From assembly GCA_018062085.1 (NCBI GenBank), contig JAGOSY010000022.1, positions 1-64,000 on the forward strand: a DNA stretch of 64,000 bases, read 5' to 3'. The notes beneath the pieces were generated by a model that had not been told where the DNA came from, did no database searches, and saw nothing but the letters and a program-made list of their open reading frames with translations. This DNA comes from a bacterium. GTDB taxonomy: Bacteria > Cyanobacteriota > Vampirovibrionia > Obscuribacterales > Obscuribacteraceae. A program made the translations under genes and the position numbers. Shown here piece after piece: positions 48,928 to 59,400 of this stretch. The number at the start of each line of letters is the position of its first letter. Positions within the stretch are counted from its first letter, which is position 1.

Positions 48928-50979
48928 TTACGCTTCAACCTTGCTTGAAAGCTCGACAAAGCGCGGCCAGAATTTTTGCAATTCGGCTTCGATGCGCTCT
49001 TCGCTAATGACAGCTGGTTTGAATTGATTCCACAACTCTACCCATTCGGCGCGAGCAATGGTTTCTTCAACTTCCAACTTCTTCACCAAGGCGTGCAAGA
49101 ATTGCTCTCTTTCTAGCAAAGCGCGAATGGCAATGCGAGAGGCTGTAGCCAACTTGCGTAAAATCTCTTGGTCGATTTGGTTGGATGACTCGTCTGACAG
49201 ACCGTATGCACCTGCACCCATGCCCATTTGACGACCCAAGTTAGGGTTGTCTTCATCAGCACCAACTGAGATAGTTCCTAGGTCGGACATACCGAACTTC
49301 GTTACCATCATTTTGGCATAGTTGTAAGCATGTTCTAAGTCGTTGCTGTTGCCAGTGGTGGCAGTACCAGTAAACAAACGTTCTGATATGGTTGCCCCGA
49401 CTGCGCAAGCAATTTGACCTAGCAAAGCTTCTTCAGTTTTGACCATAGTGTTGGTATCTGGAGTGGCTTGCATATGGCCACCGGTACCAGCTGCACCAAC
49501 AATTGTCAGGCGACGCAGAGCATTGCCCCATTGGTGTGCCCAATGTTTGCCTGAGGCCAACCAACGTTGATAACCAGCTTCTGCTACCACGCCATGGCCA
49601 CCTTCGTGGTAAGCGAGCATGGTTTTGATAGCCGGGTCTTGTCTGCGAGAGCTGCTTTCTGATGCTAAAGCTTTCATCGTACCTTCGATGATGGCTTTTT
49701 CGATGTCGACAGAATTGATTTCTTCAGCCAGCTTCTTACCTAATTTTTTGGCTGCAGTGACTCGACGTAGCATCAAAATAACAGAACGGTTCATCAGCTC
49801 TGCAATGTCAGCACCTGAAAAGCTCCATGTTGAGTTCGCGATGTGATCGAAATCCACATCTTTGGCGAAAGTTTTGCCTTTGCGGTGAACAGCCAGAATC
49901 AGTTTTCTAGCATGTAAATCAGGCGCTTCAACAGTGATGGTTTTTGTCAAACGTCCAGGACGCAGCAAAGCTTTGTCTAGTACGTCTGCTCTGTTGGTAG
50001 CAGCAATGACATAAACACCGGGCATCCTTTCGAAGCCATCTAGCTGTACCAACAATTCGTTCAGAGTTTGTTCTCTTTCGTCATTGCCGCCACCCATACC
50101 AGTACCGCGTTGTCTGCCAACAGCATCGATTTCGTCAATGAAGATGATACAAGGTGCGTGCTCAGCAGCATCTTTGAACAAGTCACGAACTGCTTTAGCG
50201 CCCATACCAACAAACATTTCGACAAAGTCAGAGCCCGAAATGGTGATAAAGGTGACTCCAGCTTCGCCAGCAATGCAACGTGCCAAAAGGGTTTTACCGT
50301 TACCAGGTTCACCCACCATTAAGGCCCCTCTTGGTACAACACCGCCATGTTTGGCTAGGGCTGTTGGGTTTTGCAAGAATTCGATAATCTCAACGCTTTC
50401 TTCTTTGGCTTCGTCATTGCCAGCGAATTTGTCGAGCTTTTCAGTTATTGTGCCTTGGAGGTAGATGCGGTGTTTAGGCGATTTCTTCTTGCTTTGGGCC
50501 ATGGGGTTTTGAGTCATCATATAGACCCAGACGCCAACGATGATGAACATGCCGCCGTAACCAGCCAGAAATGAGACAAAGCCCCCATTGCCTTCATCAG
50601 GCTTTAAGGGCGGTTGATAGGTGCCATCGACTTCGATGTTTTTAGCTTTGGCAGCTTGTTTGATTTCGTCATAGCCTCCTGGGGGTGTGCCTGCCGTAAC
50701 AGATGCTTTGCCCTTAAATTCAACAGTGACTATGTCGTTGCCAAAAGTGTCGTAGCCGAAAACTACTGCATTTACAGTGTCGTCACTTTGAACAGCTTTC
50801 AGTGCTTCGTCATAGGTAGCAACTGCAGTGCCTATCAATGGGTTCATGTTAGGTGCAGAAGGGCCGACGATCTGAAAAAGCAGATACAGCGCAACAACTC
50901 CTGCTAATCCGATAAGCCATTTTTTAGGCGAGTTCGGATCTTTGTTTGGATCTTTATTTGGATCTTGATTCTCGTTCAT
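48928..50979 (-). CDS. FtsH-like AAA+ metalloprotease, copy 2
   Basis: 683 residues starting MNENQDPNKDPNKDPN. N-terminal repeat of DPNKDPN, two membrane helices (about 22-38 and 135-155), Walker A GEPGNGKT (about 223-230), HEGGH zinc site near 458 and the Asp ligand in NSNDL. The core is nearly identical to copy 1, while the N-terminal and periplasmic parts differ. The start at 50979 replaces the longer frame to 51126, which overlaps a hairpin-bearing leader. Confidence 0.9.
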   Translation of the reverse strand: MNENQDPNKDPNKDPNSPKKWLIGLAGVVALYLLFQIVGPSAPNMNPLIGTAVATYDEALKAVQSDDTVNAVVFGYDTFGNDIVTVEFKGKASVTAGTPPGGYDEIKQAAKAKNIEVDGTYQPPLKPDEGNGGFVSFLAGYGGMFIIVGVWVYMMTQNPMAQSKKKSPKHRIYLQGTITEKLDKFAGNDEAKEESVEIIEFLQNPTALAKHGGVVPRGALMVGEPGNGKTLLARCIAGEAGVTFITISGSDFVEMFVGMGAKAVRDLFKDAAEHAPCIIFIDEIDAVGRQRGTGMGGGNDEREQTLNELLVQLDGFERMPGVYVIAATNRADVLDKALLRPGRLTKTITVEAPDLHARKLILAVHRKGKTFAKDVDFDHIANSTWSFSGADIAELMNRSVILMLRRVTAAKKLGKKLAEEINSVDIEKAIIEGTMKALASESSSRRQDPAIKTMLAYHEGGHGVVAEAGYQRWLASGKHWAHQWGNALRRLTIVGAAGTGGHMQATPDTNTMVKTEEALLGQIACAVGATISERLFTGTATTGNSNDLEHAYNYAKMMVTKFGMSDLGTISVGADEDNPNLGRQMGMGAGAYGLSDESSNQIDQEILRKLATASRIAIRALLEREQFLHALVKKLEVEETIARAEWVELWNQFKPAVISEERIEAELQKFWPRFVELSSKVEA

Positions 50980-51462
50980 GTTGGTATCCTCTAAGGCCCT
51001 CCAGAGCTGGCAACTGCTCGGCTTGGAAGGCTGGAAAAGCGCAAAATGGAACGCGCCAATGTCTCTAGAGACAGTGACGCGTTGTGGGGCCATCATTCTC
51101 AACTTATCTATGTCAGAAACAACCACACCTAGGTGCAGCTGTTAATGGGGATAGAGGGTGAATTTCAGTGGATTTGAAATGGAGATGACTTCTTTAAGAA
51201 AAGATGAAGAGGTGAATGGCTAGTTCTCACCATATAGAAGCCCTGGGGCCGGACGCAATGACATCCAAGTCGAAATTTCTAGTTTCTTCTGGCTCGGCTG
51301 GCGCGGGCGAAACGCTTCTTGTTGCTCTTCATGAGTCACTTGGTTTGAGTGTGACTAACTCTTTGACGAGTGCTGGCTGACGTTGCTAGCTAAGGCAGGC
51401 CGGTTGAGGAAAAACGAGCGGGTCACTTGCAGCTAGGTGCAGGTTAGCGACTCGGCACAGGG
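50980..51462. other. 483-base spacer upstream of the FtsH module
   Basis: Should hold the promoter of the FtsH genes on the minus strand, but I found no convincing -35/-10 pair. A plus-strand frame at 51216-51380 is listed separately. A short inverted run GTCTCTAGAGAC (about 51060) is palindromic and could be a regulator site. Confidence 0.45.
51216..51380 (+). CDS. Possible small plus-strand gene
   Basis: 54-codon frame starting MASSHHIEALG with AAGAGG only three bases before the ATG. Sequence is Ser/Gly/Ala-rich (SSGSAGAGETLL). Not recognised. Weak evidence; it may be chance, since it lies in the spacer of a minus-strand region. Confidence 0.2.
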   Translation: MASSHHIEALGPDAMTSKSKFLVSSGSAGAGETLLVALHESLGLSVTNSLTSAG

Positions 51463-51744
51463 TTACTTATTACCCTTCTTTTCTCTTTCCTCTCTCGCTT
51501 CTTTTTCTTCTCTCTCTTGCCTGGCTTTGGCAGCCTCGGCCTGATTTTTCTCGTGTCGTCTGATCCAATCGTCTTCTAGTGATTGGCCACGTGTTGCCAG
51601 ACTGCTGACTCCCGGAGAAGTGGGCATGTGGTGTACTGCGTCGTGCCTAGCCTTGAGCTTTTCTAGCTCGGCAGTTGAATCTGTAGCTGATTCGTTAGTT
51701 GAAGGGTCGCTTTCAGGGGGCAATTGATTTTCTTTCTTGCTCAT
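51463..51744 (-). CDS. Charged hypothetical protein
   Basis: 93 residues starting MSKKENQLPPESDPS. The N-terminal half is Ser/Thr/Asp-rich and likely disordered; the last 30 residues are a Glu/Arg/Lys coiled coil (AKARQEREEKEAREEREKK). Not recognised. 31 bases from the DUF502 gene. Confidence 0.65.
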   Translation of the reverse strand: MSKKENQLPPESDPSTNESATDSTAELEKLKARHDAVHHMPTSPGVSSLATRGQSLEDDWIRRHEKNQAEAAKARQEREEKEAREEREKKGNK

Positions 51745-51775
51745 TAGTTACCTTCTAGTTAGGGGGTGCCTGGGT

Positions 51776-52489
51776 TTATGCTTTTTCTGCTGGTGTGCTA
51801 TGGGAACAGTGCATGGTTTGACCAGGAGCAAAATTGCAGAATGCTGGTGGGGTTAAGGTCAGTTCGCTCGGAGCAGCCATACCGAGAGAAACGCAGAGCT
51901 GAATTGCCTGTTCTATGCTCATGTCTGAGTCGCTTACTGCTTCAGCTGGAAAGGCTACCACGAGCCCGCTGATTGGGTTGGGTGGAGTGGGGATGAAGAC
52001 CAGGACGTATTGAGCTCCAGTGGTTGTGTTAGTAATTTCATTGGTGACAAAGGCAATAGTTAATCCACCTCCTGCTACAAAAGGAACGAATACGACTCTT
52101 TTGAATTTGCTGGTGCTGTCTGAATTGCCCACCATATCGATGATTTTTCGCAGTGAGCCGTAGACTTTTCCCAGGCCTTGAATCTTGAGAATTTTTTGTT
52201 CAAGCCATTTGAAGACACTGTTGCCGATGCTCCAAGAGACGATTGACCCTAACGAATAGAACAGCAATGCTACCAATATTAGACTAAAAACGGGATTGTG
52301 CGAAATACCGGCGGCGTCAGGATTGAAGGAACCCCAAATGGTATTAACCAGGCTTCCCAGCCAGCCATCAGCGATACCTAGGGCTAGCTTGAAGCCATAA
52401 ATTAGTGCTGCGAAGGGGAAGAAAATCATGGCGCCACGGATCATTCTTTGTTTGAAGTGGCTCGAAAAGTTGAATTTTGGTGTTTCCAT
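51776..52489 (-). CDS. DUF502-family membrane protein
   Basis: 237 residues starting METPKFNFSSHFKQRM. Two membrane helices (about 17-38 and 55-85), then the family core: VFVPFVAGG, FIPTPPNPISGLVVAFPAEAV and DMSIEQAIQLCVSLG. DUF502 proteins are common in cyanobacteria and plants and of unknown function (plant LCV-like proteins). Confidence 0.85.
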   Translation of the reverse strand: METPKFNFSSHFKQRMIRGAMIFFPFAALIYGFKLALGIADGWLGSLVNTIWGSFNPDAAGISHNPVFSLILVALLFYSLGSIVSWSIGNSVFKWLEQKILKIQGLGKVYGSLRKIIDMVGNSDSTSKFKRVVFVPFVAGGGLTIAFVTNEITNTTTGAQYVLVFIPTPPNPISGLVVAFPAEAVSDSDMSIEQAIQLCVSLGMAAPSELTLTPPAFCNFAPGQTMHCSHSTPAEKA

Positions 52490-52522
52490 ATTGATACTTC
52501 TCTCAATGTTGATGTAAAAGGA

Positions 52523-52552
52523 CCGTCTGCCTGGCAGAGCCAAGCAGAACGG
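52523..52552 (-). terminator. Hairpin with U-rich end after sucA
   Basis: About 12-bp stem with one bulge and one G-U, then TCCTTTTACA on the minus strand. 44 bases past the sucA stop. Reasonable intrinsic terminator. Confidence 0.55.
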
Positions 52553-52595
52553 TGATTTGTGCTTTAGTTGCCTTTAGCTAAGGCTATTCAGCCAA

Positions 52596-55421
52596 TCAGC
52601 CTACTAGGGCATGCTCAAGTAATTCATTCTGTTGACTGACGTGCAAGCCGTGGTAACCAACAGCTGGTGAAGCTGCTGCTGGGCGACCGGCATAACGCAG
52701 GCGCATAGGCCAGGGAGCATCTAACTCTTCTAACAAGGTGCTCAGGGGCTCAAGCAAATAGCTCCAGTAGCCTTGATTTTTCGGTTCGTCTTGGGCCCAA
52801 ACCAAGGTTGTGGCATTGCGGTAGAGGGCTAGCTCTGCCTTGATTGCTTGCTCGGGTAAGGGGTAAAGCTCCTCAACGCGGATGATGGCAACGTCGGTGA
52901 TATGACGCTTTGCTGCTTCTGCCACCAGGTCGAAGTAGATCTTGCCACAGCAGGCAATGACACGCTTAACCTGCCCACGAGATTCTTCTGTCTGTGTTTT
53001 GTCGCCAATAACAGTTTGGAATTTGCCAGCTGATAAGTCGTCGAGGGTTGAGGTCGATGCGGCATTGCGCAGCAGGCTTTTGGGTGTCATTACTATCAGC
53101 GGCTTTCTGACGGTTCTGAGCATTTGCCGTCTGAGCAGATGAAACATTTGAGCGGGAGTGCTGGGGACAACAACTTGTACGTTGTCATCTGCGCAGAGCT
53201 GTAAATATCTCTCAGGGCGAGCTGAGGAGTGCTCAGGGCCCTGTCCTTCGTAGCCGTGGGGTAGAAACATAGTTAGTCCACACAGACGCCCCCATTTGAC
53301 CTCTCCTGAAGTTATGAACTGGTCGATTACTACTTGGGCGCCGTTGGCGAAGTCGCCAAATTGTGCTTCCCAAATCACCAGAGTATCGGGGTCGGTAGTG
53401 GCATAACCATATTCGAAGGCGAGTACAGCCTCTTCTGATAAGGGTGAGTCGATTACTGCAAACTTCCCTTGGCTCGGGCTCAACTGAGTCAGGGGAATGA
53501 AACAACCATCGTCCCAGTGTTCGCGGTCTTGGTCATGAAAGACTGCTAGTCTTTGAAAGAAAGTACCACGACCGCAGTCTTCGCCTGAGATGCGCACTGA
53601 GTAATGCTTTGAGTCGCGATTGGGCACGGGTGTAAGCAAGGTAGCGTAGGCAAGGTTTTCGGCCATAGCCCAATCGATTGGTAGCTCACCAGTGCTCATC
53701 AGCTTACGATTGTTCAAGACCTTTTGCATTGAGGGTATTAGTCTGAAGTTTTCCGGCTGCTGGGATAGTGTTAAACCCAATTTCGTCAGAGCTTCTTTAT
53801 CTACAGCAGTTACAACCTCATCAGCTAGTTGGCCATGGGCAAAACGCGTCCAGTCAACCATGCCTTTGTTTTTGTCAATGACTTCTTTGACTACAGATGT
53901 GCCAGCCTGCAGCAAAGCAACATAGTCGCTTACCATCTTCTCGCTTTGTTCTGAGGTTACCAGACCTTCAGCAATGAGCTTTTGAGCATATAGAGCCCTT
54001 GTGCCTGGGTGCTTGTCGATGGCTTGATACATCAGAGGTTGAGTTACCTTAGGCTCGTCGGCTTCATTGTGGCCGCGGCGTCTAAAGCAAACCAAGTCTA
54101 TGACCACATCTTCGCCAAAGGCCATACGATATTCTAGAGCCAGTTTGATGGCGTAGAGTACAGCTTCTGGGTCGTCGGCGTTGACATGAAAGACAGGTGC
54201 TTCGACCATCTTTGCTAGATCGGTGCAGTAAAACGTTGATCTGGCATCCCGTATGTCTGAAGTGGTAAAGCCTATCTGGTTGTTGATGACGACGTGTACT
54301 GTTCCATGTATGCCATAGTGACGAGTGCGTGACAGTTCAAATGTTTCCATGTTGACACCCTGACCCGCAAAAGCAGCGTCACCATGCACTAAGACCGCCA
54401 ATGCATTATTCGCTGTGTTGCGTTCTTGCCTCGCTCTAACTGAACCGACCACCACTGGGTTGACGATTTCTAAGTGCGAAGGGTTGAAAGCCAGGGCTAC
54501 ATGTATGGCACCACCAACAGTATCAATGTTAGAGCTGAAGCCTTTGTGATACTTGACGTCACCGGCTGGTAGCGTGCCTTCCGGGGCAGTTGCTCCTTCG
54601 AATTCGCCATAGAGTTCACTTGGTAGTTTGCCTAGCAGGTTGACTAGAGCATTGAGCCTACCGCGATGCGCCATGCCCATCACCAACTCTTTAACACCTT
54701 GACTAGCTGCTTGGCTGATTAAGTAGTCGAGAGCGGCAATGAAAGTTTCTCCACCTTCTAAACTAAAGCGTTTTTGGCCGACATATCTGGTATGTAAGTA
54801 ACGCTCTAGGTTTTCGGCCGCTGTGAGCTTTTCTAAGATGCGGGTTTTCTCCCCTAGGCTAAGGCTATTTCTGGCAGACAAATCTTCAAATCGTGTTTGC
54901 AACCAGAGCTTTTGTTCTTGGCTAGAGATGTGCATGTATTCTAAGCCCAGTGTGCCGCAATAGATCTGCTCTAAAGTGCTAACAATCATTTTCAGGCTGG
55001 CTTTACCTTCGATTGGCAAGTTGCCCGGCAAGAATGTGGCAGCGGTCAATTCGCCTTCGTTGCCAGCTAAATTGTAAGAAGCTAAGTCCAGACATTTTAG
55101 TTGATTGTTTTGCTTGCGACCTAGGGGGTCGATCTTAGCTTGGCGTACACCACCGATTCTGTATGCTTCAATCAGTTGCAACACAGCCAACTGTTTCAGC
55201 ATCGCTTTGATGGTGTCATCGTTTGGTCGAGCCTCTGCTTTGTTAACTATGTCACCGTCAACAAACTCTAAGGTGGCCAGGCTGTTAAAAAATTGCTGCC
55301 ACTCTATGGTGACAGATTGGGGGTTAGCGAGAAACTGCTGATACTGTTCCTCTAGGTAGGGAGCGTTATGCCCGTGCAGGCCGGAGGTTGCTCTAAACTT
55401 CTCCATAGAAACTTTGTTCAT
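52596..55421 (-). CDS. sucA: 2-oxoglutarate dehydrogenase E1 component
   Basis: 941 residues, normal for SucA. Thiamine-diphosphate enzyme that decarboxylates 2-oxoglutarate to succinyl-CoA via E2/E3. Motifs: N-terminal YLEEQYQQFL, GMAHRGRLNALVNLLGK, GDAAFAGQGVNMETFELSR (ThDP site), RRGHNEADEP, GYEGQGPEHSSARPERYLQ, and SPAVGYHGLH near the end. No sucB nearby, unlike the usual sucAB arrangement. Supports a respiratory TCA cycle. Confidence 0.95.
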   Translation of the reverse strand: MNKVSMEKFRATSGLHGHNAPYLEEQYQQFLANPQSVTIEWQQFFNSLATLEFVDGDIVNKAEARPNDDTIKAMLKQLAVLQLIEAYRIGGVRQAKIDPLGRKQNNQLKCLDLASYNLAGNEGELTAATFLPGNLPIEGKASLKMIVSTLEQIYCGTLGLEYMHISSQEQKLWLQTRFEDLSARNSLSLGEKTRILEKLTAAENLERYLHTRYVGQKRFSLEGGETFIAALDYLISQAASQGVKELVMGMAHRGRLNALVNLLGKLPSELYGEFEGATAPEGTLPAGDVKYHKGFSSNIDTVGGAIHVALAFNPSHLEIVNPVVVGSVRARQERNTANNALAVLVHGDAAFAGQGVNMETFELSRTRHYGIHGTVHVVINNQIGFTTSDIRDARSTFYCTDLAKMVEAPVFHVNADDPEAVLYAIKLALEYRMAFGEDVVIDLVCFRRRGHNEADEPKVTQPLMYQAIDKHPGTRALYAQKLIAEGLVTSEQSEKMVSDYVALLQAGTSVVKEVIDKNKGMVDWTRFAHGQLADEVVTAVDKEALTKLGLTLSQQPENFRLIPSMQKVLNNRKLMSTGELPIDWAMAENLAYATLLTPVPNRDSKHYSVRISGEDCGRGTFFQRLAVFHDQDREHWDDGCFIPLTQLSPSQGKFAVIDSPLSEEAVLAFEYGYATTDPDTLVIWEAQFGDFANGAQVVIDQFITSGEVKWGRLCGLTMFLPHGYEGQGPEHSSARPERYLQLCADDNVQVVVPSTPAQMFHLLRRQMLRTVRKPLIVMTPKSLLRNAASTSTLDDLSAGKFQTVIGDKTQTEESRGQVKRVIACCGKIYFDLVAEAAKRHITDVAIIRVEELYPLPEQAIKAELALYRNATTLVWAQDEPKNQGYWSYLLEPLSTLLEELDAPWPMRLRYAGRPAAASPAVGYHGLHVSQQNELLEHALVG

Positions 55422-55469
55422 GATAAATACCTATAGATTTTGATTGTAGATGTTGATTTTAAATTGAGA

Positions 55470-55985
55470 TTAGTGCTTGAAGGCAAAGCGACTGACCCAG
55501 GCAATAGCCAAGGTGGAGACGACAAAGACCATGTGCACTACGACCAGTTTCATCAAGTATTCGATGCTTTCACCTTTGGCGTTGATGAATGCGCCCAGCA
55601 GGTGGATGGTAGAGACGCCTAGAATCGACATGCTCATTTTTACTTTGAGGGCACCGGGATCAATGTGTCCAAGCCATTTTAGCTTTGGTAGTTCGGACGG
55701 TGTTGCTGCCGCTTGATCGTCATCGTAGTCGCTGCCGCTAATAAATAGTACATAACCGCCAATCATCACCATCACAATTAAGTGACTAATCATGATGATG
55801 TCGAGCAGTTGCAGTACCGCTATGAGCATGTCAGTTTCTGACATGGCAAAGGAATGCCAGACTAGCTCAAATGTTTCTACTGAAAAGCGAATGGCGTAGA
55901 CAAGTAAGGTGATGATTAGGCCCAGATACATTGGTATTAGCAATAATCTGCCGCTAAAAATGAATTTCTCGAACTGTTTGTTCAT
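55470..55985 (-). CDS. UPF0114 (YqhA-like) membrane protein
   Basis: 171 residues starting MNKQFEKFIFSGRLLL. Family signatures: EKFIFSGRLLLIPMYLGL at the start, VMIGGYVLFISGSDYDDD and LKVKMSMSILGVSTIHLLGAF in the second half. About four membrane helices. Unknown function. Starts before a large hairpin; the upstream extension to 56060 is rejected. Confidence 0.85.
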   Translation of the reverse strand: MNKQFEKFIFSGRLLLIPMYLGLIITLLVYAIRFSVETFELVWHSFAMSETDMLIAVLQLLDIIMISHLIVMVMIGGYVLFISGSDYDDDQAAATPSELPKLKWLGHIDPGALKVKMSMSILGVSTIHLLGAFINAKGESIEYLMKLVVVHMVFVVSTLAIAWVSRFAFKH

Positions 55986-56012
55986 GCGATTTCCTGGTTT
56001 TGAGGTGAGGGT

Positions 56013-56066
56013 GCTGACTTGCCGGTCCTTTTGAGTTAGGTAAGCTCGTAAGCTAGGCAAGTCAGC
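56013..56066 (-). terminator. 11-bp perfect hairpin with large loop
   Basis: Arms GCTGACTTGCC and GGCAAGTCAGC enclose 32 bases that can form a second stem (TTAGGTAAGCT/AAGCTA). 54 bases past the stop at 56120, between it and the UPF0114 gene start. Confidence 0.5.
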
Positions 56067-56119
56067 GATCGTTTTGAACAGAGTTCGATTAAAAGAAAGA
56101 ACTCCAAGTGCTCGTGCGG

Positions 56120-56368
56120 TTAGGAGTTTGAAGGCAGGTCGGGTTTATAGACAGCTTTGCACCATACGCCTAGAGCGACATAAGACGACAGCAGTACGGG
56201 CATGCCCAAGGGCCAGGGGCTTATGTGTGATTGCAGCATGATCAGCAAGATATTGACGACAAAGCAAACGGCTAGGCCATATTTTCTGTGCTCAATGGCT
56301 ACTAAGCGGGAGACGCCAAAGTAACCGATGAAAATCATCAGTGCTTGTAAAAGGAGTTGGGTAGTCAT
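56120..56368 (-). CDS. Small membrane protein
   Basis: 82 residues starting MTTQLLLQALMIFIGY. Three hydrophobic segments, ends PDLPSNS. Not recognised. The ATG has an AAGAGAAC ribosome site; the frame extends to 56419. Starts 40 bases after the fusion protease stop. Confidence 0.65.
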   Translation of the reverse strand: MTTQLLLQALMIFIGYFGVSRLVAIEHRKYGLAVCFVVNILLIMLQSHISPWPLGMPVLLSSYVALGVWCKAVYKPDLPSNS

Positions 56369-56408
56369 AATTGTTCTCTTTTGGTTGATGTTAAGGTTTG
56401 ACTTAAAG

Positions 56409-59400
56409 CTACTCTTCAATCAGGTTGCCTGATTTCTGATTAGCTAAAGCCTGATTTTCACGCAGTTTGTGCACTTCGGCGGTTGCTTTTGCTGCTGCTG
56501 CTTTGCGAGCCAGTACTTCAGCACTTTTGGCCTCAACTAAGGCGTCTTTGCCTTTAGCCAAAACCTCTTGTGCTTTAAGCATCATCAAGTCTGGTGCGTT
56601 CAACGGATCATTGATAAACGCTGCATCTTGACCAACTTCAAAGTCTGGTAAGACAGCTACGCCGAGATCGCTTCCTGCTGGCAAGAAGCGGAAGGTTGTA
56701 ATTTTCAGTTTTGTGCCAAAATCAAGGCGGTTGACTGATTGACCGACTTCTTTGCCAAAGCTTGGAGCACCGATTACAGTGGCAATGCCATTCTTTTGTA
56801 GAGCGCTCGACATCAATTCGGAAGCACTAGCGCTGCCTTCATTGATTAATACTACGATTGGCAGATTTTCGGGCAAGATGCGCCAGAAGCGTGGATGAGT
56901 AAAGCTTTTTACGGGCTTTCCATTGACGACTTTCTCCCGTAGAAATTGACCTGAAGTGACCGACTCTCTCACTTCAATAATTTCATTGCCTTCTCGGTTC
57001 AAAGTAGAAACGATGATGCCGTCTTTCATGATTGCTTGCATCATCTCTAAAACTTGGTCAAGGCGCCCGCCAGGATTGTTGCGCAAGTCTATGGCCAATC
57101 CTTTTAACCGACTGCAATCTTGTTCTGGCTGGTAGCTGTTGACTATGGCAGCCAGAGCACTTTTACCTTCAGGCAAAGTTTTGTCAGTGCAGGCAGAATA
57201 GAGTGCTTGGCTAAACTCTTTTGACACGTTGTCGCCAAATAGTTCGACTTTGACAGCAGCAAAGCCATTGTCGAGCTTTTTCCAGGTGGCTACTTTTGAG
57301 TGTATTTTTGCGCGCACAACCGTGAAGGTCAGTTTCTCAAAATCAGAGCCTTTAGGGCGCAATACCTTTAAGACTACTGAGGTGCCAATCGAGCCACGAA
57401 TGTCGGTTACTACATCGTTTACAGTGCGGCCATTGCTCGGTTTAGTATCAGCCGAGCGTGCAACAGCGTTAATAACCGGGTTGCCAACTTCGACAATGCG
57501 ATCGCCTTTCTTCAAGCCTGCAGCTGCTGCCGGGCTACCTTCAATTGGATCAGGATAGACCACTAAAGGCGTGTCGTCAGTGATTTTGGAGAGAGCTAGA
57601 TTTTCATCTGAGCCAGGCAAATTTTGCCCTTGACCGGTTGTGCTTTGATTTGCTGCTTTTAAGTTAAACCGAGTAAGACGGAGGCCAATGCCAGCTGAAT
57701 TAGAGTCAAACATTTGGTCTAAGTCTTTCGCTTGTTGGGCCGTGAAGAAGTTGGTGTGCATTTCGTTTAGATCTGCCAGCATTGAGCGTATCGCTTTTGC
57801 TGTTCCTTCTTCAGTTGATAAGACATTGCTGCGGTCAAATTTATGTTGCCATTTTTCAATGAAAGCAACGCGTTTTGCTGAGTCTATGATTGATAGATCA
57901 GTCGTAGCAACTAGATCAAAAGCGCAAGCATAGAGCGCTTTGCCATCAAATTGACCTTGGTTTTCTGGATTGCAAGCTTTACTGACATATTGGTCCATCA
58001 GGTCATCATTGTCTTCATTAGACTCGCCATAAACCGTGTAGTTCAGTTCGACAAATTTCTTGACGTCGGCTTCACTACTGGTGCCAGTTGGAGCGATTTG
58101 CAAGCCTTGATTGGCGTAAACATAAACTGGATAGACAATTGAGGCTGAGACATTGCTGCCTTTAGCTTTGGCCATGCCAGCTTGCTCGATTTCTAGCCTG
58201 GCAACAAATTCTGCGTTGTTGGCGCTGTTTGCTTGGCTAAACTCTACATCCGGGTATTGCTTGGCCAAAGTTTCTAAGATTGCCAGCTGTGAAGCGCATT
58301 CTTCTGCTTTACAAACTTGAACAAGCCCATTACCGCTAGCGTTAAAGTCGGCTCTATTTAAGTCGTCTTGTGTGATTTGAGCGACTAAAGGTCTGACCTG
58401 CTTTTTACCGTCGCTTGGTTCAATCACTTCTCTCATACCTGGTACACGAATACCCAGGCTGGGAGAGCCTTCTTCAACTTTAGACGGGATCTTAGTTGCA
58501 GGGCCAGTGGCCGGAACAATGGGTAAAGCATGATCGTGAGCGGGTTCGGTCGTTTTAATAGCAGGGTGGCTAAGATCGCTGCCGCTATTGAGGCCGCCTC
58601 CAACACTGCTAACTAAAATTACTATCGGCAATACCGAGTTGGTCACCACATGCAGTAGCACTGGCGTCCAAATTGTTCTTGTCATTAAGTAAAGCGCGCC
58701 GGCTACTAGTCCGAAGAAGAACTCGCTAAGAAAAGCATCTATGTTCAAATGAGCTAGAGCGAACAATGCTGCCGCAATTAGAACTGCTATGGAGCTGCCA
58801 CAGACTGATAGAAACTTGTGAGAAGCTCGACCAAAAGCACTGGGGCTGTTGCTTAGGCTTTCGGCCTGGGTGGCAAAGCTGGTGCGCCATAGGTTGAAGA
58901 TAACCCCACGAAATACCATCTCTTCCATGAAGGCCGCTAGCAATGCCACAAGCACTGAGGTGATGAGAAAATTGGGCATGGACATGTGCGCCAGCACCTG
59001 TTCAATGCCTTGCGGCCCTGATGGTGCGCCGACATTTGATGAGACAGCGGCTTCGGTACCGGTTGGTCCGATGTGGATGAAGGCATCGGTAGCGTAGTCA
59101 AAGAGATAGGTCACGGCAAAGCCGCCGATGGCCCACATCGCAATCTTCTTGAAGGTCATGCCCACAAGGTGATAGTTGAAGCCAAGTACCTTTGGAAAAT
59201 TTGGTAAGTTACTATCCAGGTGAAAGAAAGGATGCAGCTTTTGCGACCAGCCGGTGACAAAGGCTGTTCTGCCAGTGAAATAGAGATAGCTTAGTACAAG
59301 CGGTGTGCCGGTAGTACCAAGGGTAAACAATACTTCGCTCACCGACGGCATGTAGGGCCTGAGTACCTCAAGATGCCCTAGAGAAAAGATTAATAGAAAG

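Larger units (their letters stand above)
45873..50979 (-). repeat. Tandem duplication of FtsH plus small membrane gene
   Basis: Module A: 48928-50979 (FtsH-like) then 48479-48820. Module B: 46336-48405 (FtsH-like) then 45873-46208. Gene order is the same in both. AAA+ and protease domains are almost identical; N-terminal periplasmic domains have diverged strongly. Confidence 0.85.

Noticed and set aside
50068..50464. Plus-strand frames inside the FtsH genes
   Set aside because: They appear in both FtsH copies because the minus-strand coding sequence is conserved; no start signals.
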